The notes under the pieces are model-generated. The model was not told the DNA's origin and did not search any database. It saw nothing but the letters and a program-made list of their open reading frames with translations. A DNA stretch of 64,000 nt from Apostichopus japonicus. Taxonomy: Eukaryota; Echinodermata; Holothuroidea; Aspidochirotida; Stichopodidae. Positions within the stretch are counted from its first letter, which is position 1; every line of letters begins with the position of its first letter. The position numbers and the translations under genes are program-made. Shown one piece after another: positions 1-12,300 of the stretch. The stretch covers positions 26,664,077 through 26,728,076 of the forward strand of contig NC_092582.1 in assembly GCF_037975245.1 (NCBI RefSeq). The letters are read 5' to 3'.

Positions 1-282
1 TAAGCAGAGGTGTTAAAGAGAGGTGTGTACAGTGGTGTAAAGTCTAGCGTACAGTGAGGTGAAACACTGTCCAAACCATTGATATTATCTTACATTCAAT
101 GAACTCAAATCAGTCATTCTTTTAGTTACTTGGAATGAATGCAACACAAGTAGTTAACAATCACTGGTTACATAAGACATGTTGGTTTTCCTGTGACACT
201 TTGAAATGATATGTGTAACAGGTCAATGGCTATGACAATGTTCACCATGAAACACTCTTAAAGACTTGTTTATGTAGTTATT

Positions 283-3200
283 TATTCTGATATCACATAG
301 TACCTGGGTAGTGTTCTTCTGATACTACACTGTGTAGAATTCTACTGATATTACATAGTATCAGTGAGGAATTCTACTGATATTACATAGTATCAGTGAG
401 GAATTCTACTGATATTACATAGTATCAGTGAGGAATTCTACTGATATCACATAGTATCAGTGAGGAATTCTACTGATATTACATAGTATCAGTGAGGAAT
501 TCTACTGATATCACATAGTATCAGTGAGGAATTCTACAGATATTACATAGTATCAGTGAGGAATTCTACTGATATTACATAGTATCTGTTTAGAGTTCTA
601 CTGATATCACATAGTATCAGTGAGGAATTCTACTGATATTACATAGTATCAGTGAGGAATTCTACAGATATTACATAGTATCAGTGAGGAATTCTACTGA
701 TATTACATAGTATCAGTGAGGAATTCTACAGATATTACACAGTATCTGTTTAGAGTTCTACTGAGATTACATACTACAGTGTAGAATTATACTGATATCA
801 CATAGTATCAGTGAGGAGTTCTACTGATATTACATAGTATCAGTGAGGAATTCTACTGATATCACATAGTATCAGTGAGGAATTCTACTGATATCACATA
901 GTATCAGTGAGGAATTCTACTGATATTACATAGTATCTGTTTAGAGTTCTACTGAGATAACATACTACAGTGTAGAATTATACTGATATCACATAGTATC
1001 TGTGAGGAATTCTACTGATATTACATAGTATCAGTGAGGAATTCTACTGATATTACATAGTATCAGTGAGGAATTCTACTGATATCACATAGTATCAGTG
1101 AGGAATTCTACTGATATTACATAGTATCTGTTTAGAGTTCTACTGAGATTACATACTACAGTGTAGAATTATACTGATATCACATAGTATCAGTGAGGAA
1201 TTCTACTGATATTACATAGTATCAGTGAGGAATTCTACTGATATTACATAGTATCAGTGAGGAATTCTACTGATATTACATAGTATCAGTGAGGAATTCT
1301 ACTGATATCACATAGTATCTGTTTAGAGTTCTACTGAGATTACATACTACAGTGTAGAATTATACTGATATCACATAGTATCAGTGAGGAATTCTACTGA
1401 GATTACATAGTATCAGTGAGGAATTCTACTGATATTACATAGTATCAGTGAGGAATTCTACTGAGATTACATAGTATCAGTGAGGAATTCTACTGATATC
1501 ACATAGTATCAGTGAGGAATTCTACTGAGATTACATAGTATCAGTGAGGAATTCTACTGATATCACATAGTATCAGTGAGGAATTCTACTGATATTACAT
1601 AGTATCAGTGAGGAATTCTACTGATATCACATAGTATCAGTGAGGAATTCTACTGATATTACATAGTATCAGTGAGGAATTCTACAGATATTACATAGTA
1701 TCAGTGAGGAATTCTACTGATATTACATAGTATCAGTGAGGAATTCTACAGATATTACACAGTATCTGTTTAGAGTTCTACTGAGATTACATACTACAGT
1801 GTAGAATTATACTGATATCACATAGTATCAGTGAGGAATTCTACTGATATTACATAGTATCAGTGAGGAATTCTACTGATATCACATAGTATCAGTGAGG
1901 AATTCTACTGATATCACATAGTATCAGTGAGGAATTCTACTGATATTACATAGTATCTGTTTAGAGTTCTACTGAGATTACATACTACAGTGTAGAATTA
2001 TACTGATATCACATAGTATCAGTGAGGAATTCTACTGATATTACATAGTATCAGTGAGGAATTCTACTGATATTACATAGTATCAGTGAGGAATTCTACT
2101 GATATCACATAGTATCAGTGAGGAATTCTACTGATATTACATAGTATCTGTTTAGAGTTCTACTGAGATTACATACTACAGTGTAGAATTATACTGATAT
2201 CACATAGTATCAGTGAGGAATTCTACTGATATTACATAGTATCAGTGAGGAATTCTACTGATATTACATAGTATCAGTGAGGAATTCTACTGATATTACA
2301 TAGTATCAGTGAGGAATTCTACTGATATTACATAGTATCTGTTTAGAGTTCTACTGAGATTACATACTACAGTGTAGAATTATACTGATATCACATAGTA
2401 TCAGTGAGGAATTCTACTGATATTACATAGTATCAGTGAGGAATTCTTCTGATATTACATAGTATCAGTGAGGAATTCTACTGATATCACATAGTATCAG
2501 TGAGGAATTCTACAGATATCACATAGTATCAGTGAAGAATTCTACAGATATTACATAGTATCAGTGAGGAATTCTACTGATATCACATAGTATCAGTGAG
2601 GAATTCTTCTGATATCACATAGTATCAGTGAGGAATTCTACTGATATCACATAGTATCAGTGAGGAATTCTACTGATATCACATAGTATCAGTGAGGAAT
2701 TCTACAGATATCACATAGTATCAGTGAGGAATTCTACTGATATCACATAGTATCAGTGAGGAATTCTACTGATATTACATAGTATCAGTGAGGAATTCTT
2801 CTGATATTACATAGTATCAGTGAGGAATTCTACTGATATTACATAGTATCAGTGAGGAATTCTACTGATATCACATAGTATCAGTGAGGAATTCTACTGA
2901 TATTACATAGTATCAGTGAGGAATTCTACAGATATCACATAGTATCAGTGAGGAATTCTACTGATATTACATAGTATCAGTGAGGAATTCTACAGATATT
3001 ACATAGTATCAGTGAGGAATTCTACAGATATTACATAGTATCAGTGAGGAATTCTACAGATATTACATAGTATCTGTTTAGAGTTCTACTGAGATTACAT
3101 ACTACAGTGTAGAATTCTACTGATATCACATAGTACATGGGTAGGGTTCTTCTGATACTAGACTGTGTAGAATTCTACTGATATTACATAGTATCAGTGA

Positions 3201-3790
3201 GGAATTCTACTGATATTACATAGTATCAGTGAGGAATTCTACTGATATTACATAGTATCAGTGAGGAATTCTACTGATATTACATAGTATCAGTGAGGAA
3301 TTCTACTGATATTACATAGTATCTGTTTAGAGTTCTACTGAGATTACATACTACAGTGTAGAATTCTACTGATATCACATAGTACATGGGTAGGGTTCTT
3401 CTGATACTAGACTGTGTAGAATTCTACTGATATTACATAGTATCAGTGAGGAATTCTACTGATATCACATAGTATCAGTGAGGAATTCTACTGATATTAC
3501 ATAGTATCAGTGAGGAATTCTACTGATATTACATAGTATCAGTGAGGAATTCTACTGATATTACATAGTATCTGTTTAGAGTTCTACTGAGATTACATAC
3601 TACAGTGTAGAATTCTACTGATATCACATAGTACATGGGTAGGGTTCTTCTGATACTAGACTGTGTAGAATTATACTGATATTACATAGTATCAGTGAGG
3701 AATTCTACTGATATCACATAGTATCAGTGAGGAATTCTACTGATATTACATAGTACCTGGGTAGGGTTAGAATTCTACTGATATCAGAAA
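283..3790. repeat. 32-bp minisatellite, about 109 units, with higher-order structure
   Basis: The unit contains GAATTCTACTGATATTACAT and then AGTATCAGTGAG. Most units carry an EcoRI site. A diverged unit (TCTGTTTAGAGTTCTACTGA type) recurs about every 190-200 bp between 570 and 2340, and a third type with ACATGGGTAGGGTTCTTCTG recurs three times, about 250 bp apart, at 3100-3660. The stretch from about 661 to 1340 reappears about 1,020 bp later. Positions 1-282 hold nothing I recognise. Confidence 0.95.
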
Positions 3791-3827
3791 GCATAGCTCT
3801 AGACATGATCTGCTGGTTATGTATCTA

Positions 3828-4015
3828 TGAGGCTGATAGTTCATATTTATATATTACATCATCTATATCTATTACTTCTCATGGTATACTGTAATGATGG
3901 GGGTACAACTAAACAGCAAAGGAGGCTGATAGTTCATATTTATATATTACATCATCTATATCTATTACTTCTCATGGTATACTGTAATGATGGGGGTACA
4001 ACTAAACAGCAAAGG
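3828..4015. repeat. Two tandem copies of a 93-bp unit
   Basis: The segment from AGGCTGATAGTTCATATTTA to ACAGCAAAGG is present twice with no visible difference. The open frame crossing it is repeat-derived. The following 4016-4400 shows nothing recognisable. Confidence 0.9.
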
Positions 4016-4400
4016 AAAATAGGAAAGCTGACACAATTGCCAGCGGTTCTAACAGAACAGATCCTGTTATTTGATCAACATATATAGAAATTGCACTTTG
4101 GAGGGCAGTATCACAATTTAAATCTGTGGAAACTTGACTGCTGCTCAATCAATGGGTAAGATAACAGTTGTCATTACCCTCTATACATCATCATCATGAT
4201 CACCCCATCAATCAGTTTACCTCTGTCCCATAAGGATCATAGAATCTCTTTAAAATTTGGAGAAGATCACTTAAAAATATCCACAAAAAGATAAAACATA
4301 AAAATGAGTCCACAAAGTGAACTACTGTTCTGCAGGTCTCTATATTCACTGAACAAAAGAAAGAATAGAAAATAAAAAATATTATGAGATGTAAAGAAGA

Positions 4401-4766
4401 GGCTACAACCATAGCATAACAACAGTGATCAGTCACACATAAGAGTGCTACAACCATAGCATAACAACAGTGATCAGTCACACATAAGAGTGCTACAACC
4501 ATAGCATAACAACAGTGATCAGTCACACATAAGAGTGCTACAACCATAGCATAACAACAGTGATCAGTCACACATAAGAGTGCTACAACCATAGCATAAC
4601 AACAGTGATCAGTCACACATAAGAGTGCTACAACCATAGCATAACAACAGTGATCAGTCACACATAAGAGTGCTACAACCATAGCATAACAACAGTGATC
4701 AGTCTCACATAAGAGTGCTACAACCATAGCATAACAACAGTGATCAGTCACACATAAGAGTGCTAC
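4401..4766. repeat. 45-bp minisatellite, about 8 units
   Basis: The unit begins GCTACAACCATAGCATAACA. The copies are nearly identical. Because 45 is a multiple of three, the minus strand stays open over the array, giving a spurious repetitive protein. 4767-5332 is otherwise unassigned apart from two imperfect 60-bp copies at about 5089-5195 (TATAACCCC...CACTTTTAA). Confidence 0.92.
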
Positions 4767-5332
4767 TATCGCAACTCAATCAGCTTTATTATCAAGTCCC
4801 TGCAACAAAGAAAACAACTTAAAGACCATAATGAGCAATAATGAGTCTGATTTGACCTGCAGGAGACTATATGTAGATGGCAATAAAGATATGACGAATG
4901 GAGTGACTTCATGCAGGCCAATGAGCATATCCAGGAGTAGAAGGATACTACATTGGTAATCACATGACATCAGTGGTCAATGATGGTTCATCATTCCTAT
5001 CCAGCAGCTCAACTTTTAACAGAGATATTTGTTGATCAGAAATCACTTAAATATGTGCAGTTAGAGGTATCCTAGAGAAAAATATAATTGTATAACCCCC
5101 TCCACTATCACATTGAGTGGCTTCTACAGATCACTTTTAATTGTATAACCCCTCCTCCACTATCACAATTATTGGCTTCTACAAATCACTTTTAACTTCT
5201 CTGCAGGATGATAAACTTAAACTAAGAGACCGTAAGTTGAAAAGGCATCAGCAGTATTAGCAAACCAAGTTTGGCTGCTACATCAAACCTCTAGTTTAAA
5301 TCAAGTAATGATGAAGTGTCTAAGAAGTATAA

Positions 5333-6203
5333 TTGAGACTGTCCCTTAATTTACCTGGGGTAGTGCCTATGCATTTTAACTGAGACTGTCCCTTAATTCA
5401 CCTAGGGTAGTCCGTAGGAGTTTTAACTGACAATGTCCCTTAATTTACCTGGGGGAGTGCATAGGAGTTTTAACTGAGACTGTCCCTTAATTCACCTGGT
5501 GTAGTGCCTAAGAGTTTTATCTGAGACTGTCCCTTAATTCACCTGGTGTAGTGCCTACAGTATGAGTAGTAATTGAGACTGTCCCTTAATTCACCTGGAG
5601 TAGTGATTAGGACTTTTAATCAAGGCTGGAGCAATGCCTAGAAATTTCAACTGCGACTGTCTCTTTATTTACCTGGAGCAATGCCTAGGAGTTTTAACTG
5701 AGACTGCCCCTTCATTCACCTGGAGCTGTGCCCAGGAGTTCTAAGTGACAATGCTTCATAGTTAACCTGGGGTAGTCCTTATAAGTTGAGACTGTCCCTG
5801 AGACTGTCCATTTATTCACCTGGAGTAATGCCTAGGAGTTTTAACTGAGACTGTCCCTTCTTTCACCTGGAGCTGTGCCTAGGAGTTCTAAGTGACAATG
5901 CTTCATAGTTCACCTGGGGTAGTCGTTATAAGTTGAGACTGTCCCTGAGACTGTCCCTTTATTCACCTGGAATAATGCCTACAGTAGGAGTTTTAACTTA
6001 GACTGTCCCTTAATTCACCTGAAGCTGTGCCTAGGAGTTCTAAGTGACAATGCTTCATAGTTCACCTGGGGTAGTCCCTATGAGTTGAGACTGTCCCTGA
6101 GACTGTCCCTTAGTTCACCTGGAGTAATGCCAAGGAGTTCTAACTGAGACTGTCCCTTAATTCACCTGGAGTAATGCCTAGGAGTTTCAACTGAACTGTC
6201 TCT
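5333..6203. repeat. About 46-bp minisatellite just past the MAP2K7 stop
   Basis: Diverged units share GAGACTGTCCCTTAATTCAC and CTGGAGTAATGCCTAGGAG. About 18-19 units. The array starts within 15 bp of the stop codon, so the 3' UTR is probably made of it. A subset of units carries AATAAA on the transcript strand. Confidence 0.9.
5664..5963 (-). terminator. Candidate poly(A) signals for MAP2K7 inside a minisatellite
   Basis: On the minus strand AATAAA occurs at 5963-5958, 5816-5811 and 5669-5664. The first is about 255 nt beyond the stop codon. Each arises where a repeat unit reads CTTTATT instead of the common CTTAATT, so the signals are variants of the array itself. No cleavage-site evidence is available. 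Confidence 0.45.
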
Positions 6204-6216
6204 CTATTCTTCCTAA

Positions 6217-6381
6217 CTAGGATGAGGATGATGACAATGATGTTGTTGTCGCTGAGGCTGTTGTGGAGGCTGCTTGCTGCTTCTGCAGATTTTCCTGAGC
6301 TTTGACTTTCTGCAAGACTTGGGCAAACCAGGAAGCTACATCAACCCTTGCAATCTCATACCTCTTGAAGAAACTGTGTTC
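6217..6381 (-). CDS. MAP2K7: MAP2K7 exon 12 (residues 364-417, stop)
   Basis: Starts EHSFFKRYEIARVDVASWFA, matching the MKK7 C terminus including the VDVASWF docking segment that binds upstream MAP3Ks. It then has a Gln/Ala-rich stretch and a Ser/Thr-rich tail ending in five serines before TAG. Acceptor TTATCAG. The Ser/Thr tail is not conserved with vertebrates and looks low-complexity. Confidence 0.94.
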   Translation of the reverse strand, partial: EHSFFKRYEIARVDVASWFAQVLQKVKAQENLQKQQAASTTASATTTSLSSSSS

Positions 6382-9300
6382 CTGATAAAAATAATAGCAA
6401 TAATAATAATGATAGCAATGGACGAGAAACAGTGGAATAGAGGGAGTGACATAGGAGGAGAGAGAGAGGAGGGAGTGTCACATGGTCAGTACATATAACA
6501 TTCATCTTTCCAATGCCTGTAAACATGGATGAGGAAGGAGACAGAGGAATAGAGGGAGTGACATAGGAGGAGAGAGAGGAGGGAGTGTCACATGGTCAGT
6601 ACATATAACATTCATCTTTCCAATGCCTGTAAGGATGGAAGTGACCATGGTAGAATGAATTTACTCTTTTATTAATGTTCTCTTGAAGAGAAGAGGGTGA
6701 GGAGGGTGAGGAGGGTGAGGAGGGTGAGGAGGGTGAGGAGGGTGAGGAGGGTGAGGAGGCGGAGGAGGAGGAGGAGGAGGAGGAGGAGGAGGAGGAGGAG
6801 GAGGAGGAGGAGGAGGAGGAGGAGGAGGAGGAGGAGGAGGAGGAGGAGGAGGAGGAGGAGGAGATGTAACATTAATCAGCTAACTGCTTTCTATCATGTT
6901 TTCTAGTTATTAGCTCTGAATAGATTTGAGATGATCATGGACAATAGGAATGATGAGCATCTTTCAAGTAATGCAATTGTACTGAACTTTCTTGTCATGG
7001 TTGATCCTTATATTATGGGTTGCTGACTGTCAGCATAATGCTTCCAGAAATCTAGTGATTGTTGCTGAATTAAGCATGCAGTGATAATCAAGTGCATGAC
7101 TTTGAGAATCACAGAAACTGAAACATTTAATGCATCTTAGGACTAGAGTAACTTGTAAGAACAATCTACATACCATTAATTGTGGATATTTTGGTCTCTT
7201 CTGGTGATCTTTTGTTAGGCTGCAAAATGAAAAGAAATGTTCATTAAAGTTAACAAGACAATGATGTACCACACAAACTCTACTTTCTCTGGATAGCATA
7301 TCAGATGCAAGTATAAGACAATAATGTACCACACAAACTCTACTTCTCTGGATAACATATCTGATGCTGGTATAATACAATGATGTACCACACAAACTCT
7401 ACTTTCTCTGGTTAACATATCTGATGCTAGTATAAGACAATGATGTACCACACAAACTCTACTATCTCTGGATAACATATCTGATGCTGGTATAAGACAA
7501 TGATGTACCACACAAACTCTACTTTCTCTGGATAGCATATCAGATGCAAGTATAAGACAATAATGTACCACACAAACTCTACTTCTCTGGATAACATATC
7601 TGATGCTGGTATAATACAATGATGTACCACACAAACTCTACTTTCTCTGGTTAATATATCTGATGCTGGTATAATACAATGATGTACCACACAAACTCTA
7701 CTTTCTCTGGTTAATATATCTGATGCTGGTATAATACAATGATGTACCACACGAACTCTACTTTCTCTGGTTAATATATCTGATGCTAGTATAATACAAT
7801 GATGTACCACACAAACTCTACTTTCTCTGGTTAATATATCTGATGCTGGTATAAGACAATGATGTACCACATGAACCCTACTTTCTCTGGTTAATATATC
7901 TGATGCTGGTATAATACAATGATGTACCACACAAACTCTACTTTCTCTGGTTAATATATCTGATGCTGGTATAATACAATGATGTACCACACGAACTCTA
8001 CTTTCTCTGGTTAATATATCTGATGCTAGTATAATACAATGATGTACCACACAAACTCTACTTTCTCTGGTTAATATATCTGATGCTGGTATAATACAAT
8101 GATGTACCACATGAACCCTACTTTCTCTGGTTAATATATCTGATGCTGGTATAATACAATGATGTACCACACAAACTCTACTTTCTCTGGATAACATATC
8201 TGATGCTGGTATAATACAATGATGTACCACATGAACTCTACTTTCTCTGGTTAAAATATCTGATGCTAGTATAAGACAATGATGTACCACACAAACTCTA
8301 CTATCTCTGGATAACATATCTGATGCTAGTATAATACAATGATGTACCACATGAACTCTACTTTCTCTGGATAACATATCTGATGCTAGTATAATACAAT
8401 GATGTACCACACAAACTCTACTTTCTCTGGATAACATATCTGATGCTAGTATAATACAATGATGTACCACATGAACTCTACTTTCTCTCGATAACATATC
8501 TGATGCTAGTATAATACAATGATGTACCACATGAACTCTACTTTCTCTGGATAACATATCTGATGCTGGTATAATACAATGATGTACCACACAAACTCTA
8601 CTATCTCTGGATAACATATCTGATGCTGGTATAATACAATGATGTACCACATGAACCCTACTTTCTCTGGATAATATATACCGTATCTGATGCTAGTATA
8701 AGACAATGATGTACCATACGAACTCTACTTTCTCTGGATAATATATCTGATGCTAGTATAAGACAATGATGTACCACACAAACTCTACTTTCTCTGGTTA
8801 ACATATCTGATGCTAGTATAATACAATGATGTAGGGCAGGTCCAAGCTATTTGCACTGTGATGTACGGGACATTTCAGAGACTTAAATGTGTCTAAAAGT
8901 TATAAAAAATCTATTTTCCAGAAACTTTTTCAGGTTTTCATATTTGTTATTGCTGCTACTGTACTGTATTACAAACTCATGAAGATTTCCTACACTTGCT
9001 TTAATTAGGTCCCATCTTAATTAATGTACAGTGTGACGTACGGGACCAGAGAAATTTGTGTTTTTTTTACTAAAGAGCAAAGCTGAAATCGCTCTGAAAT
9101 TAGGAGGGCAGTGATCAAGCTGTTATAACTAGTGAATAGCCTAACCTTCCAAGGGCTAAGCTGTAACATATTAGAAAAAATTATGAAGCCATTCCAGTTC
9201 AGTGATTACACAAATGAAAATTGTCCTGTGACGTACGGGACATGTGACGTACGGGACAATTTGTCCAAATAAAAATTGACTATGAAAACTCATATTTTTA

Positions 9301-12300
9301 TTTCTGAATATACCATAACAAGCTGATTTCTACATAAAAACATTGATTTGGATATGCCAGAACAATGTCATTGGTAATTTCATGCCATATTTCCTTCTTT
9401 CTGGGATCGAAAAGAGCAGTGACTGTACTTGTGAGTTCATTCCACTACATAAAACATGGAATGCATAAAGTATAAATCTACTCTACACATTCATCAAATA
9501 CTCATAACATCAATTCTAGCTTTGTTAGACCACAAATGATTCAAGATGCAAAGTTTTGGTGCAAAACTGTTTTGGTATATACTGTGCAACACTGTATCAT
9601 ACTCCCCACTTTTGACCCTGAAGTTGAAATATGATCCATCCCATTCAAAACATATCAAAATCTCCACAGTAACGTCCACATAATGTCCATCTATGAACTA
9701 GTACAAGAAAGAAAACTCTATAGACCTAATACTGGTTACCAGACCAAATACTCATAACATCAATTCTAGCTTTGTTAGACCACAAATGATTCAAGATGCA
9801 AAGTTTTGATGCAAAACTGTTTCGGTATATACTGTACAACACTGTATCATACTCCCCACTATTGACCCTGAAGTTTATGATCCATCCCATTCAAAACATA
9901 CCAAAATGTCCACAGTAACGTCCACATAATGTCCATCTATGAAACTAGTAACAGAAAGAAAACTCTATAGACCTAACACTGATTATTGAACAAACTCATG
10001 AGTGATTGTCCTCTGCAAAAATTGGGAGAGCGAAACTCTACACTTGTAACTAAAAATCTCAATGTCTACTATCTAAGTTCAGGACACAAGAACATTGTTG
10101 CACCTGTAGTCATGATAGTCACACTTCACAATAGGCCTACGACATGTTGAAATGCAAACTCAACATTCTTGAAGTCGTCTTCATTCAATGTCAATGTTGA
10201 ATAGCATTGTAGATGATTCTGTATCCCACACACACACAATTGACTTCCCGATAGTTTATTGAACAACACCTGGGCTGTTGGTGGTCATCGGTCAATAGTT
10301 TATTTGAAGCCATGATGTGCTCTTCAGGCATGCAGGGATTATTAGTTGCAACTACCATCTTTCAACAAAATAAATTTGTAAGCATTGGAAGGTTTCCAGT
10401 AGAGGTCCCCATTGGAGCCCATGCATGTTTATTATGTATAAATACAGGGTTTCCCCCACACTATGTGCCGTACGTCACATTTTGTCACATACGTCACCTT
10501 TTTAATTTTGATAATTAGATTTGCTGTGAATATTATTTCAAATTTTTTGGGATGGATTTTGTGAACAATGTTCTTAATTAGAACTTTACAGAATATCACC
10601 AAAAAAAAAATTGTTCCTCCATATCAAAACTTGAAAAAAGTGCTGAAAATTGTGACGTACGGGACATCAGTATTTGGACACTAGCTAATTAGCATATTTA
10701 ATTGATGAACCCCCAAACATAATATGTCAAAATTATTGGAAGGAAGGGTGTATCATGTCCCACATAACTTATATTCAATAAGTTCATATTGCTGGCAGGG
10801 AAATAGGATTCCAAATGTCCCGTACGTCACACTGCAAATTGAATTTATGCAAATTAGCCGGCTGTAATTGTTCGAATAGGCAAAACAAATAAAAAAAATT
10901 GTGAAAATCTGAAACTTCAATAATTCAGCTTTAACATGACACCACATTTAGGGTGCTTCAGTAAAGTTTAAAATTTGGCTTCTAGGGATACAATAGCTTG
11001 GACCTGCCCTGTACCACATGAACTCTACTTTCTCTGGATAACATATCTGATGCTGGTATAATACAATGATGTACCACACAAACTCTACTTTCTCTGGATA
11101 ATATATCTGATGCTAGTATAAGACAATGATGTACCACACAAACTCTACTTTCTCTGGATAACATATCTGATGCTGGTATAATACAATGATGTACCACACA
11201 AACTCTACTTTCTCTGGATAATATATCTGATGCTAGTATAAGACAATGATGTACCACACAAACTCTACTTTCTCTGGTTAATATATCTGATGCTGGTATA
11301 AGACAATGATGTACCACACAAACTCTACTTTCTCTGGTTAATATATCTGATGCTAGTATAAGACAATGATGTACCACACAAACTCTACTTTCTCTGGATA
11401 AAATATCTGATGCTAGTATAATACAATGATGTACCACACAAACTCTACTTTCTCTGGTTAATATATCTGATGCTAGTATAATACAATGATGTACCACACA
11501 AACTCTACTTTCTCTGGTTAATATATCTGATGCTAGTATAATACAATGATGTACCACACAAACTCTACTTTCTCTGGTTAACATATCTGATGCTGGTATA
11601 AGACAATGATGTACCACACAAACTCTACTTTCTCTGGATAACATATCTGATGCTAGTATAATACAATGATGTACCACACAAACTCTACTTTCTCTGGATA
11701 ACATATCTGATGCTGGTATAAGACAATGATGTACCACATGAACTCTACTTTCTCTGGTTAATATATCTGATGCTGGTATAAGACAATGATGTACCACATG
11801 AACTCTACTTTCTCTGGTTAATATATCTGATGCTAGTATAAGACAATGATGTACCACACGAACTCTACTTTCTCTGGTTAATATATCTGATGCTAGTATA
11901 ATACAATGATGTACCACACGAACTCTACTTTCTCTGGTTAATATATCTGATGCTGGTATAAGACAATGATGTACCACACAAACTCTACTTTCTCTGATTA
12001 ATATATCTGATGCTAGTATAAGACAATGATGTACCACACGAACTCTACTTTCTCTGGTTAATATATCTGATGCTAGTATAATACAATGATGTACCACACG
12101 AACTCTACTTTCTCTGGTTAATATATCTGATGCTAGTATAATACAATGATGTACCACACAAACTCTACTTTCTCTGATTAATATATCTGATGCTAGTATA
12201 AGACAATGATGTACCACACAAACTCTACTTTCTCTGATTAATATATCTGATGCTGGTATAAGACAATGATGTACCACACAAACTCTACTTTCTCTGGATA

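Noticed and set aside
6672-6906. Poly-Arg and poly-Leu open frames
   Set aside because: Translation of GGA/TCC triplets on either strand.
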